Source: Polaribacter dokdonensis
GTDB taxonomy: Bacteria; Bacteroidota; Bacteroidia; Flavobacteriales; Flavobacteriaceae
Direction: 5' to 3'
Length of the DNA: 64,000 nucleotides
Assembly: GCF_024362345.1 (NCBI RefSeq)
Contig: NZ_CP101505.1
Span: 1,633,501-1,697,500 of the forward strand
How positions within the stretch are numbered: the stretch's first letter is position 1; each line of letters starts with the position of its first letter. Positions 9,140 through 18,300 of the stretch are shown here, one piece after another. The notes below the pieces were generated by a model. It ran no database searches. It was given only the letters and a program-made list of their open reading frames with translations, and had not been told where the DNA came from. The position numbers and the translations under genes were made by a program.

Positions 9140-9171
9140 CAAAAATAATAATTCGCAATGTATCTTTGCAA
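9140..9171 (-). promoter_or_regulatory. Promoter for moaE, overlapping the divergent DUF3817 promoter
   Basis: Read on the minus strand, TTG (9169-9171) and TATTTTTG (9140-9147) are 21 bp apart, a good -33/-7 match. The oppositely oriented -7 element of the DUF3817 gene lies inside this spacer. Confidence 0.55.
9161..9168 (+). promoter_or_regulatory. -7 element for the DUF3817 gene
   Basis: TATCTTTG matches TAnnTTTG, 25 bp before the ATG. It is nested within the moaE promoter on the other strand. Confidence 0.45.
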
Positions 9172-9193
9172 GTAAATGAGAATTAGTTAGAAA

Positions 9194-9466
9194 ATGAAAA
9201 CAGCATTTAGAATTATTAGCTTTTTAGAAGGAGTTTCTTATTTACTATTACTTTTTATTGCAACACCTATAAAGTATTTACAAGGTGATGCTTCTTATGT
9301 GAAACTACTAGGCATGCCTCATGGAATATTATTTATGCTTTATGTGGTTCTTGCAATTGTTATTCAGAAAGAAATGACATGGAACAACAAAACCTTAGGC
9401 ATTGTTTTAGTATGTTCTATAATACCTTTTGGTACTTTTTATGTTGATAAGAAATATTTACGATAA
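9194..9466 (+). CDS. DUF3817 small integral membrane protein
   Basis: This 90-residue protein has three likely transmembrane helices (about residues 5-25, 42-60 and 68-85). The pattern FRIISFLEGVSYLLL followed by a GxxHG-containing helix (MPHGILF) is typical of DUF3817/YdzA-like proteins, whose function is unknown. It is embedded between moaE and moaD on the opposite strand, and its stop codon directly abuts the moaD stop with no gap. I infer no link to molybdopterin synthesis. Confidence 0.85.
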   Translation: MKTAFRIISFLEGVSYLLLLFIATPIKYLQGDASYVKLLGMPHGILFMLYVVLAIVIQKEMTWNNKTLGIVLVCSIIPFGTFYVDKKYLR

Positions 9467-9709
9467 TTAACCTCCACTTACAGGTGGAATTACTGCTACA
9501 ACATCATTATCCTTTATTACAAGATCATTAGTTGCATAGCTTTCATTTAGAGCAATTGCGTACGTTTTAATCTTATCTAGAGAAGAGTATTTTTCTTGTA
9601 AATAATCTTTAAAATCTGCAACTGATATCGCTTTTTCTAAAGTTACTTCCAGTTGATTTTCTCCTACCAAATCTGAAGAAATCCCGAAAAACAAAACTGT
9701 TATTTTCAT
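9467..9709 (-). CDS. moaD: Molybdopterin synthase sulfur-carrier subunit MoaD
   Basis: This 80-residue ubiquitin-like protein ends in PPVSGG. The C-terminal Gly-Gly is adenylated and thiocarboxylated to deliver sulfur to MoaE. Length and the tail NDVVAVIPPVSGG are diagnostic. It starts 12 bp after the stop of the DUF5686 gene upstream on the same strand, so it may be transcribed with that gene. It is split from moaE by the opposite-strand DUF3817 gene. Confidence 0.93.
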   Translation of the reverse strand: MKITVLFFGISSDLVGENQLEVTLEKAISVADFKDYLQEKYSSLDKIKTYAIALNESYATNDLVIKDNDVVAVIPPVSGG

Positions 9710-9721
9710 TCTGTAAAGGTA

Positions 9722-12187
9722 TTAAAACAAACTAATTCTAAAGACCAAACCACTTTCTTTTACATCTCCATATTGCGCATTTACGTATGCTACTCTTAAA
9801 AATCGGTATTTACCAAAACCTAAATTATCTAAACCTACAGAATATTCTGTATATGGTTTTTTATCTGCCATAAATAAAGCTTTACCTCCAGCAACTAAAT
9901 GAAAATTAAGTTTGTTTAATAATGGTATTTTACCCAAAACAGAACCTTTAAAATTATGTTCTACATGCATTTCTGCATATTTATCATTGGTATAATATTG
10001 ATAATAATCTAGTAAATTAAAACTATTTAATTCTCTGTCTATAGGAAACAAAAGCTGATTTCCATTAGCCTGTAAATTATCCATAAAAGCAATATCTTTT
10101 TGCTTTACAAATGATGCTGCTCTTAAGTTATATGCAAACTTACCAAAGTTACCAGCGTTAATATTTTGCCTAACACTTGCAATAAATAAATCTGAATTTA
10201 AGGCCTTATTTTCTGCTCCAAATCTTTTAATATAATTCACAGAAATTGTTGGGTATTTATTATTACCCTGATTTACTTTACGGTCTGGATAACTCAAGTA
10301 TTTTTGTCCAAATACAATGGTTGTTCCTAGATTTAAAGTAGCTATTTTATGCTCTGTAAAAGCAGCATTTACAAAATCAGTTGGATCTAAAGGATTGTTA
10401 GAAGTATAACCATTGGTTTCTGATTTGGCAAAAGAATAATCTGTTGTATTAAATAAAGGTGTTCGTTTTGCATACTCTAAAGATCCTGAAAAATATAACC
10501 CGTTTTTCACCTCTTCAGAATACGAGATTCTAGCAAACGTTTTCTCGTAAATTTTCATGTAATTCTGTCTATAAAACAAAGATGCTATGGTATTGTTTAA
10601 TCTAAAAATTGGATTTCTACCATTAAATTGCGGAGTTACAATTCCTCCAGAAATTGTCATTCTTGGTCTAGACAAATTATTCCATTTTTTAGTGAATGAA
10701 AAAGTTGGTCTTAATTTTTTATCAGAAAAACCATAATTTAAATTGGCTGAAGCATTCCACCATTTACCCTGTTCATTAATTTGCTCAAAATAACTTACAC
10801 CTGCAGAAGTATACATACCTTGCACAGTGTTAAAACCTGTTCTTAACAAAGGCCCATTAAAAGAAAACGTTCTGTTTTTATAAGAGTTTCTGTAAGAGTA
10901 ACCCAATAAAGGATCTGACCAATTGAATTTATTTCCTTTAGCATCTATAGAATCTAAATACTTTTTAGATTTTCGAATTACCTTAATACTATCTTTTATT
11001 TTATAGTCTCTTACCTCTTCTTGAGTTAAAGAAACTGGCCTTAATTCATTCCAAAAAACACTGTCTTTTTTAGTTGCATTTTCTTCGAAAGAAAGTACCT
11101 CATTTGTGAATGTATCCTCTGTAAAATTAGGATTGAAATCATAATCTGAATAAACATAAGAGAATTTTCCTTTGGGTTTAAAACCAAAAATTGATATATC
11201 AAAATCTATAGATTGACTAATTAAAACCCAAGCATCAATATTTTCTGAATAAGCATACCCTTGTTTTAAACCTAATGAATTTACAAAAGGTAAATTTACT
11301 TGCACTCCAGAAGTTACTAAATCACACCCATAAATTGCCCAATCATTCTCTACAATATAAATAGAACCTTCAAAAACTCGATCATTATTTCTTCTTGGTA
11401 TCAATTTAATTTTGTTGATGAGTCTTCCATTAGAATCATAAAAGGTACCTTCTAATTTATACTTGTAATAACTAAATGCATTGTTAGAAATAGGCGAAAC
11501 TAAATCGTTAAAAACCTCTATGCTGTTTTCATATAAATTGATGTTTGAATCTTCTGCCCTATTAAAACTTACTCCATTATCTTCTCCAGAAACCTTACTA
11601 GCTACAATCTTTTCTTTAAACTTTTTAGGCTTTTTCTGAAACGATATGTTAGAAAAAGTTTCAGATAAATAAATAATTCCACTTCTGGTTGAGTCTAAAC
11701 CACCTCCAAAATCACCTGTGCTTTGTCCGAAAAACTTTTCTGGAGCGTCTTTAATTCTGGTTAAACCTCTAGAATAAAATTTGGCTGTATAATTGGCATA
11801 TTTGTCTGTATTTTTACTTTTAGCAGCAATTGTATTTCTTATAATTACGTTAGCAGGGTTTTCATCTGTAGAGATAGAAATCTCACTTAATTGCACGCTT
11901 TCTTCTTCTAAAACAGCATCTAACGTAAATGGCAATTGTGTTATTGCAACTTTCTTTTTTAATGTTTTGTACCCTAAGAACTGAAAAACAATCGTGTATT
12001 TTCCCTTTGATGCTATATCTAAAACGTAGGCTCCATTATCATTAGAAGTAGTTCCATTTACAGTTTTGTCCAAATAAATACTTACAAAAGAAAGTGGCTC
12101 TCCTTTAGTGTCTGTAACAACACCTTTTACTTGTGCAAATTGTATTGATGTGATACACAAAAAAAGTAAAAAAGTAAATTTCTTCAT
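9722..12187 (-). CDS. DUF5686 outer-membrane protein with N-terminal carboxypeptidase-regulatory-like domain
   Basis: This 821-residue protein has a signal peptide (MKKFTFLLFLCITSIQFAQ) and a CarboxypepD_reg-like beta-sandwich at about residues 20-95 (VKGVVTDTKGEPLSFVSIYL through FLGYKTLKKKV). A long DUF5686 region follows, with many alternating aromatic strands and the C-terminal ending RISLF typical of outer-membrane barrels. Such proteins are abundant in Bacteroidetes. Their substrate is unknown, and there is no TonB-dependent receptor plug. A -7 element lies at 12210-12217. moaD follows after 12 bp. Confidence 0.85.
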   Translation of the reverse strand: MKKFTFLLFLCITSIQFAQVKGVVTDTKGEPLSFVSIYLDKTVNGTTSNDNGAYVLDIASKGKYTIVFQFLGYKTLKKKVAITQLPFTLDAVLEEESVQLSEISISTDENPANVIIRNTIAAKSKNTDKYANYTAKFYSRGLTRIKDAPEKFFGQSTGDFGGGLDSTRSGIIYLSETFSNISFQKKPKKFKEKIVASKVSGEDNGVSFNRAEDSNINLYENSIEVFNDLVSPISNNAFSYYKYKLEGTFYDSNGRLINKIKLIPRRNNDRVFEGSIYIVENDWAIYGCDLVTSGVQVNLPFVNSLGLKQGYAYSENIDAWVLISQSIDFDISIFGFKPKGKFSYVYSDYDFNPNFTEDTFTNEVLSFEENATKKDSVFWNELRPVSLTQEEVRDYKIKDSIKVIRKSKKYLDSIDAKGNKFNWSDPLLGYSYRNSYKNRTFSFNGPLLRTGFNTVQGMYTSAGVSYFEQINEQGKWWNASANLNYGFSDKKLRPTFSFTKKWNNLSRPRMTISGGIVTPQFNGRNPIFRLNNTIASLFYRQNYMKIYEKTFARISYSEEVKNGLYFSGSLEYAKRTPLFNTTDYSFAKSETNGYTSNNPLDPTDFVNAAFTEHKIATLNLGTTIVFGQKYLSYPDRKVNQGNNKYPTISVNYIKRFGAENKALNSDLFIASVRQNINAGNFGKFAYNLRAASFVKQKDIAFMDNLQANGNQLLFPIDRELNSFNLLDYYQYYTNDKYAEMHVEHNFKGSVLGKIPLLNKLNFHLVAGGKALFMADKKPYTEYSVGLDNLGFGKYRFLRVAYVNAQYGDVKESGLVFRISLF

Positions 12188-12209
12188 GGTTGGTTTTGTT
12201 GTATAGACG

Positions 12210-12217
12210 CAAACATA
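12210..12217 (-). promoter_or_regulatory. -7 element for the DUF5686 gene
   Basis: TATGTTTG (on the minus strand) matches TAnnTTTG, 22 bp before the ATG. The -33 element is not clear. Confidence 0.45.
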
Positions 12218-12452
12218 TACTTTCTGTTACAAGAAATTCTTTAAAAATTGTTAAACATCTAGTGTTAAATAAGATTAAATATGAAGAAAATCAAGAATTT
12301 CTATTAGTAACCTATATGAATTCAATTTCCAAAAACAGCCTAATTATCACTTAAAAATACTTTTTTAACTTGATTACAAGAGCATCATTTAGAAAGAGTT
12401 TAGATAACTAAAAAGAATAGAAAACATATTACAACTCTTACACTGAAAAGTA

Positions 12453-12460
12453 TATATTTG
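12453..12460 (+). promoter_or_regulatory. -7 element for maeB
   Basis: TATATTTG matches TAnnTTTG, 28 bp before the maeB ATG. It is probably the main promoter of the maeB-ruvA-sprA-gcvH-vanZ run. Confidence 0.5.
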
Positions 12461-12488
12461 TAGGTCTAAATAAAGGAAACAAGTATTT

Positions 12489-14762
12489 ATGAGTAATTCA
12501 AGAAAAAGACACGAAGCACTACTTTATCACGCAAAACCAAAGCCTGGTAAAATTGCAGTTGTACCCACAAAGAAATACGCAACCCAACATGATTTAGCAC
12601 TTGCCTACTCTCCAGGAGTTGCAGAGCCTTGTTTAGAAATTGCAAAAGATAAAAACAACATTTACAAATACACTTCTAAAGGTAATTTAGTAGCAGTAAT
12701 TTCTAATGGAACTGCTGTTTTAGGCTTGGGTGATATTGGACCTGAAGCCTCTAAACCTGTAATGGAAGGTAAAGGTTTACTTTTCAAAATATTTGCAGAT
12801 ATTGATGTTTTTGATATTGAAGTTGATGCTACAGATGTGGATAAATTTATTGAAACTGTAAAAGCAATTGCACCAACTTTTGGAGGTATAAATCTTGAGG
12901 ATATTAAAGCTCCAGAAGCTTTTGAGATAGAAACTCGTTTAAAAGAAGAATTAGATATACCTGTAATGCATGATGATCAGCATGGAACTGCTATTATTTC
13001 TGCAGCTGCTCTAAAAAATGCCATCGAAATTACAGGCAAAGACATTACAAAACTTAAGATTATTGTAAATGGTGCAGGAGCTGCAGCCATTTCTTGTACA
13101 CGTTTGTATTTAGAATTAGGTGCTGTTAGAGAAAACATCATCATGTGTGACAGTAAAGGAGTTATTAGAAAAGATAGAGATAACTTAACCTCACAAAAAG
13201 CAGAATTTGCTACACATCAAGATGTAAACACTTTAGAAGAAGCCATGCAAAATGCTGATGTATTTATTGGGCTTTCTACAGGTAATATTGTTTCTCCAGA
13301 AATGCTATTATCTATGGGTAAAAACCCAATAGTATTTGCAATGGCAAACCCTGTTCCAGAAATAGAATATGATTTAGCAATAGCCACAAGAGATGATATT
13401 ATTATGGCTACTGGAAGATCAGATCATCCTAACCAAGTAAACAATGTACTTGGTTTCCCTTTTATTTTTAGAGGTGCTTTAGATGTAAGAGCTACTAAAA
13501 TAAATGAGGAAATGAAATTGGCTGCTGTACATGCATTAGCTGATTTAGCTAAAAAATCTGTACCAGAACAAGTAAATATTGTTTACGATGAAGTAAGCTT
13601 AAATTTCGGAAAAGAATATATAATACCAAAACCTTTCGATCCAAGATTAATTTATGAAATTCCACCAGCAATTGCCAAAGCTGCCATGGATTCTGGAGTA
13701 GCTTTAGAACCAATTTCTGATTGGGATGCATATAGAGAAGAATTAATGGAACGTTCTGGATCTGGAAGTAAGGAGATTAGACAAATTCACAACAGAGCAA
13801 AAAGAAATAAAAAACGTATTGTGTTTGCAGAGGCAGATCATTTAGATGTATTAAAAGCTGCACAAAGAATACAAGAAGAAAAATTAGGACTACCTATTTT
13901 ATTGGGTAGAAAAGAGGTAATACTAGAACTGAAAGAAGAAATTGGTTTTACAGCAGATGTACCAATTTTTGACCCAAAAACAGACGAAGAAAGTGAAAGA
14001 AGAGATCGTTTTGGAGTTGCTTATTGGGAGTCTAGACAACGTAAAGGAAGAACATTAACAGAGGCTAAAAAATTAATGCGCGAGCGTAATTATTTTGCTG
14101 CAATGATGGTTAATGTTGGTGAAGCAGATGCTTTAATTACAGGTTACTCTAGGCCTTACCCAACAGTGATTAGACCAATATTAGAATCTATTCAAAAAGA
14201 CAATGGTATCTCAAAAGTTGCAGCCTGTAATTTAATGCTTACCAAACAAGGCCCAATGTTTTTGGCAGATACTACCATTAACTTAAATCCTACTGCTAAG
14301 GATTTAGTTAAGATTTCACAAATGACTTCTAATTTAGTTAAAATGTTTGGTATGAAACCAAATGTTGCAATGTTATCATTTTCAAACTTTGGTTCAACTA
14401 AAAATGAATCTTCACAAAAAATTAGAGAAGCTGTTTCGTATATACATCGTAATTTTCCAAATGCTGTAGTTGATGGCGAAATTCAGGCAGATTTTGCTTT
14501 AAACCCAGAAATGCTAGCCAAAGAATTTCCTTTTTCTAAACTGAATGGTAAAAAAGTAAACGTACTTATTTTTCCAAATTTAGAATCAGCAAACATTACG
14601 TATAAGTTATTAAAAGAAATGCAAGGTGCAGAATCTATTGGACCTGTAATTTTAGGTCTAAGTAAAGCAGTACATATTGTACAATTAGGTGCAAGCGTAG
14701 ATGAAATGGTTAACATGGCTGCATTAGCTTGTGTTGATGCTCAGCAAAGAGAGAAAAAATAA
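12489..14762 (+). CDS. maeB: NADP-dependent malic enzyme with C-terminal phosphotransacetylase-like domain
   Basis: This 757-residue two-domain protein decarboxylates malate to pyruvate in the cytoplasm, supplying NADPH. The malic-enzyme half covers roughly residues 1-425: YSPGVAEPC, the metal-binding HDDQHGTA block, and the NAD(P)-binding GAGAAA in VNGAGAAAISC. The C-terminal half (about 430-757) is a phosphate acetyl/butyryltransferase-like domain, thought to be regulatory in this family. Length and order match MaeB. ruvA follows after 29 bp. The neighbourhood maeB-ruvA-sprA is recurrent in Flavobacteria from general knowledge, so the linkage is probably historical rather than functional. 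Confidence 0.95.
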   Translation: MSNSRKRHEALLYHAKPKPGKIAVVPTKKYATQHDLALAYSPGVAEPCLEIAKDKNNIYKYTSKGNLVAVISNGTAVLGLGDIGPEASKPVMEGKGLLFKIFADIDVFDIEVDATDVDKFIETVKAIAPTFGGINLEDIKAPEAFEIETRLKEELDIPVMHDDQHGTAIISAAALKNAIEITGKDITKLKIIVNGAGAAAISCTRLYLELGAVRENIIMCDSKGVIRKDRDNLTSQKAEFATHQDVNTLEEAMQNADVFIGLSTGNIVSPEMLLSMGKNPIVFAMANPVPEIEYDLAIATRDDIIMATGRSDHPNQVNNVLGFPFIFRGALDVRATKINEEMKLAAVHALADLAKKSVPEQVNIVYDEVSLNFGKEYIIPKPFDPRLIYEIPPAIAKAAMDSGVALEPISDWDAYREELMERSGSGSKEIRQIHNRAKRNKKRIVFAEADHLDVLKAAQRIQEEKLGLPILLGRKEVILELKEEIGFTADVPIFDPKTDEESERRDRFGVAYWESRQRKGRTLTEAKKLMRERNYFAAMMVNVGEADALITGYSRPYPTVIRPILESIQKDNGISKVAACNLMLTKQGPMFLADTTINLNPTAKDLVKISQMTSNLVKMFGMKPNVAMLSFSNFGSTKNESSQKIREAVSYIHRNFPNAVVDGEIQADFALNPEMLAKEFPFSKLNGKKVNVLIFPNLESANITYKLLKEMQGAESIGPVILGLSKAVHIVQLGASVDEMVNMAALACVDAQQREKK

Positions 14763-14791
14763 AAACAGTACATTAGAGCCAAGAATTAGCC

Positions 14792-15373
14792 ATGATTACA
14801 CAAGTTAGAGGGAGATTAGTTGAAAAAAGTCCAACAGAGGTTGTTGTAGATTGCAATGGTGTTGGCTATTTATTGCACATTTCTTTAAATACTTTTTCTG
14901 CTTTACCTAGTGATGAAAATGTAGTTTTATACACTCATTTATCAATAAGAGAAGATGCTCACACACTTTTTGGTTTTATCAATAAAACAGAAAGAGAAGT
15001 TTTTAAGTTATTAATTTCTGTTTCTGGAGTAGGCCCAAGTATTGCAAGAACTATGTGTTCTTCTATGACATCAGATGAAATACAGCAAGCAATTGCATCA
15101 GAAAACGTACCAGTTATTCAGTCTGTAAAAGGTATTGGAGCAAAAACTGCGCAAAGGGTAATTGTTGATCTAAAAGATAAGATTTTAAAAACCTTTAATA
15201 TTGATGAAGTTTCTGTTTCAGCAAGCAATACAAACAAGGATGAAGCGTTATCTGCTTTAGAAGTTTTAGGTTTTAATAGAAAACAATCTGACAAAGTTGT
15301 AAATACAGTTCTAAAAGCAAACCCTGATGCTTCTGTAGAAAACATTATAAAACTCGCTTTAAAAAATTTATAA
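14792..15373 (+). CDS. ruvA: Holliday junction branch migration complex subunit RuvA
   Basis: This 193-residue protein binds Holliday junctions as a tetramer and loads RuvB. Domain order is visible: N-terminal OB fold (MITQVRGRLVEKSPTEVVVD, residues 1-65), the helix-hairpin-helix pair including GVGPSIAR and GIGAKTAQR (about 70-135), a flexible linker, and a C-terminal RuvB-binding helix bundle with EALSALEVLGF. The stop codon lies only 4 bp before the TTG start of sprA, which suggests translational coupling. ruvB is not in the window. Confidence 0.96.
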   Translation: MITQVRGRLVEKSPTEVVVDCNGVGYLLHISLNTFSALPSDENVVLYTHLSIREDAHTLFGFINKTEREVFKLLISVSGVGPSIARTMCSSMTSDEIQQAIASENVPVIQSVKGIGAKTAQRVIVDLKDKILKTFNIDEVSVSASNTNKDEALSALEVLGFNRKQSDKVVNTVLKANPDASVENIIKLALKNL

Positions 15374-15377
15374 TCAA

Positions 15378-18300
15378 TTGACTAGGGTATTAAAACACAT
15401 AATTTTATTAGTCCTATTTACTTTTACAGTAAGCTTTTCTTTACAGGCACAAACCACTAGCAATAAAGATTCTTTAGCTGTTAAAAAAGACACCCTAAAT
15501 TTAAAGTACGATTTTAAATACACACAAAAAGGTGGTCTTTTCTTAGATGATTTAGCAAAAAAGGAAGTAATCTTTGATAAGGAACTAAACAAATATGTAA
15601 TTCTAGAAAAAATTGGCGATTATTATACCAAAACTCCAATTTATTTAACTCAAAGAGAATACCAAGAATATAGACTTAAAAGAGATATGTTGCAGTACTT
15701 TAAAGACAAAGTAAGTGCTACAAATGGTAAGAAAAAAGGAAGTGAAGCTGCTCAGAAAGATCTTTTACCAGGTTATTATGTAAACTCTAAGTTCTTTGAA
15801 ACTGTTTTTGGAGGTAACAAAATTGAGTTTACGCCAACAGGAAACCTAAATCTTAAATTAGGTTTTATTTATCAAAACACAGAAAATCCACAAATTTCTG
15901 AAGAAAACAGAAGTAGTTTTACATTTGATTTCGATCAGCAAATAAACGCTAGTATTCGTGCAAAAGTTGGTGAACGTTTAGAGTTTACTGCCAACTATGA
16001 TACACAAGCAAGTTTTGATTTTCAAAACTTAGTAAAAGTAGATTATACACCTACAGAAGATGATATTTTACAAGGAATTGAAGCAGGTAATGTTTCTATG
16101 CCTATTAAGAACTCATTAATCAATGGAGCACAAAGTTTATTTGGTGTAAAAACAAAATTACAATTTGGTAAAACAAGTGTTACAGCAGTTTTTTCTCAGC
16201 AAAATTCAGAAAGTAAAACTGTTGTTGCAGAAGCAGGTGCATCAATACAAGAATTTGAATTAAGAACTACAGATTATGATAATGATCGTCACTTTTTCTT
16301 ATCTCAATTTTTTATTGACAACTACGCAAACTCATTAAAACAATATCCTCTAGTTAGTAGTCAAGTAAACATAACTAGAATAGAAGTTTGGATTACTAAT
16401 AGAAATGCAACTACAGAAGATTTTAGAAGTATTGTTGCACTTGCAGATATTGGTGAGTTAAACAATCCTGGCTCTAATTATCAAAATTTAGTTGATGATA
16501 ATAATACAGTGCAACCTGTTACACCTGTTAGTGTTAACACTAATGGTAATGTATTTTTCTTGCCTCAAAATGATGCTAACAATATTTACGATCCTATAGT
16601 CTTAGCAGGAATTAGAGATATTTCTAATGTAGATAATACTTTACAAAGTCGTTTTCAAATGGAGCAAGGTACTGACTACTCTATTTTAGAAAATGCAAGA
16701 AAATTGACTACAAACGAATACATCTTAAATTCGAAATTGGGTTATATTTCTTTAAACAGACGTTTAAATGATGGTGAAGTTTTAGCTGTAGCTTACGAAT
16801 ATACAGTAGCTGGATCAGTTAATGGAAGCACAAAAAAATCGTTTAAAGTTGGTGAATTTTCGAATGATGGTGTGCAAGCTCCTCAAAATTTGGCTGTAAA
16901 ATTATTACGCTCAGAAATTTTACAAACAGTTAGGCAAAACCTAACAACAAATGAATCTGAGGCCTTTCCAACTTGGAGGCTGATGATGAAAAACATTTAT
17001 GCTTTAGGTGCTTATCCTTTAACACAAGATGGTTTTAGATTCGAAATTCAATATAGAGATGATGAAACAGGTATTGCTTCTAACATTTTACAAAATGCAA
17101 GTACGCCAAACATACCAACTACTCCATTAATACAAGTTTTAAATTTAGATCAATTAGACCAAAGTCAGTTTAGAACTGCAGACGGATTTTTTGATTACGT
17201 AGAAGGAATTACTGTAAATTCGCCTAATGGATATATCATTTTTCCTGAACCAGAACCTTTTGGTAATGATTTAGTTTTGGACACCTCAGATCCAAATGAT
17301 ATTGGTTTAGATGAGAATTTAGATGCTCAATATTTATTCAAAGAGTTATACTTAAATACTAAAATCAACATTCAGAATAACTTTCAAGCAAAAGACAAAT
17401 ATTTCTTAAAAGGATACTTTAAATCAGAAACTGCAGGTGGTATACCTATTGGTGCATTTAATGTACCTCAAGGTTCTGTTACAGTTACAGCAGGAGGAAG
17501 ACAATTAGTGGAAGGTGTAGATTTTGTGGTAGATTATTTGCAAGGTCGTGTGCAGATTATAGATCCAGGATTACAAGCAAGTGGAACACCTATTAGTGTT
17601 TCTACGGAAAATAATGCTGTATTTAATCAGCAAAGAAAAACATTTATGGGAGTAGATGTAGAACACCAATTCTCCGAAAATTTTGTAGTGGGTGCAACTG
17701 TTTTAAATGTAATGGAAAGACCACTAACACCAAAAATAAATTTTGGCTCTGAACCTATAGACAACACTATGTTTGGTTTAAATGTAGACTTTTCTACAGA
17801 AGTGCCTTATTTTACAAAATTAGCAAATAAGTTACCATTTGTAGACACAGATGTACCTTCTAATTTGTCTATTAGAGCAGATATGGCTTACTTATTACCA
17901 GGAACTCCAAGTGGAATAGATGTAACTGGTGCTGCTACTTCTTATATCGATGATTTTGAAGCCTCTCAAATACCAATTAGTCTTTTATCAGCTTTAGATT
18001 GGTATGAAGCTAGTACACCAAGAAATCAATCTAATGATCGTTTTAATGGTGGTAATAGCGATTTATCTTACAACTACAAAAGAGGTAAATTGGCTTGGTA
18101 TAGCATAGATCAAATCTTTTATGGTTTTGGAGAAACACCTCCAAGTATAGATGCAGATGAGCTGTCTAGAGCAGAAACAAGACAAATTAATTTTAATGAG
18201 TTATTTCCAAATCAACAATTTGATATTACTCAGAATACACAAATAAGAACCTTGGATTTAGCCTATTTTCCAGAAGAAAGAGGTTCTTACAACTATAACC

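Larger units (their letters stand above)
12188..12488. other. Divergent intergenic region between DUF5686 gene and maeB
   Basis: This 301-bp AT-rich stretch holds the outward -7 elements for both neighbours (12210-12217 minus, 12453-12460 plus). I see no reading frame, hairpin or repeat in the middle. Confidence 0.55.
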
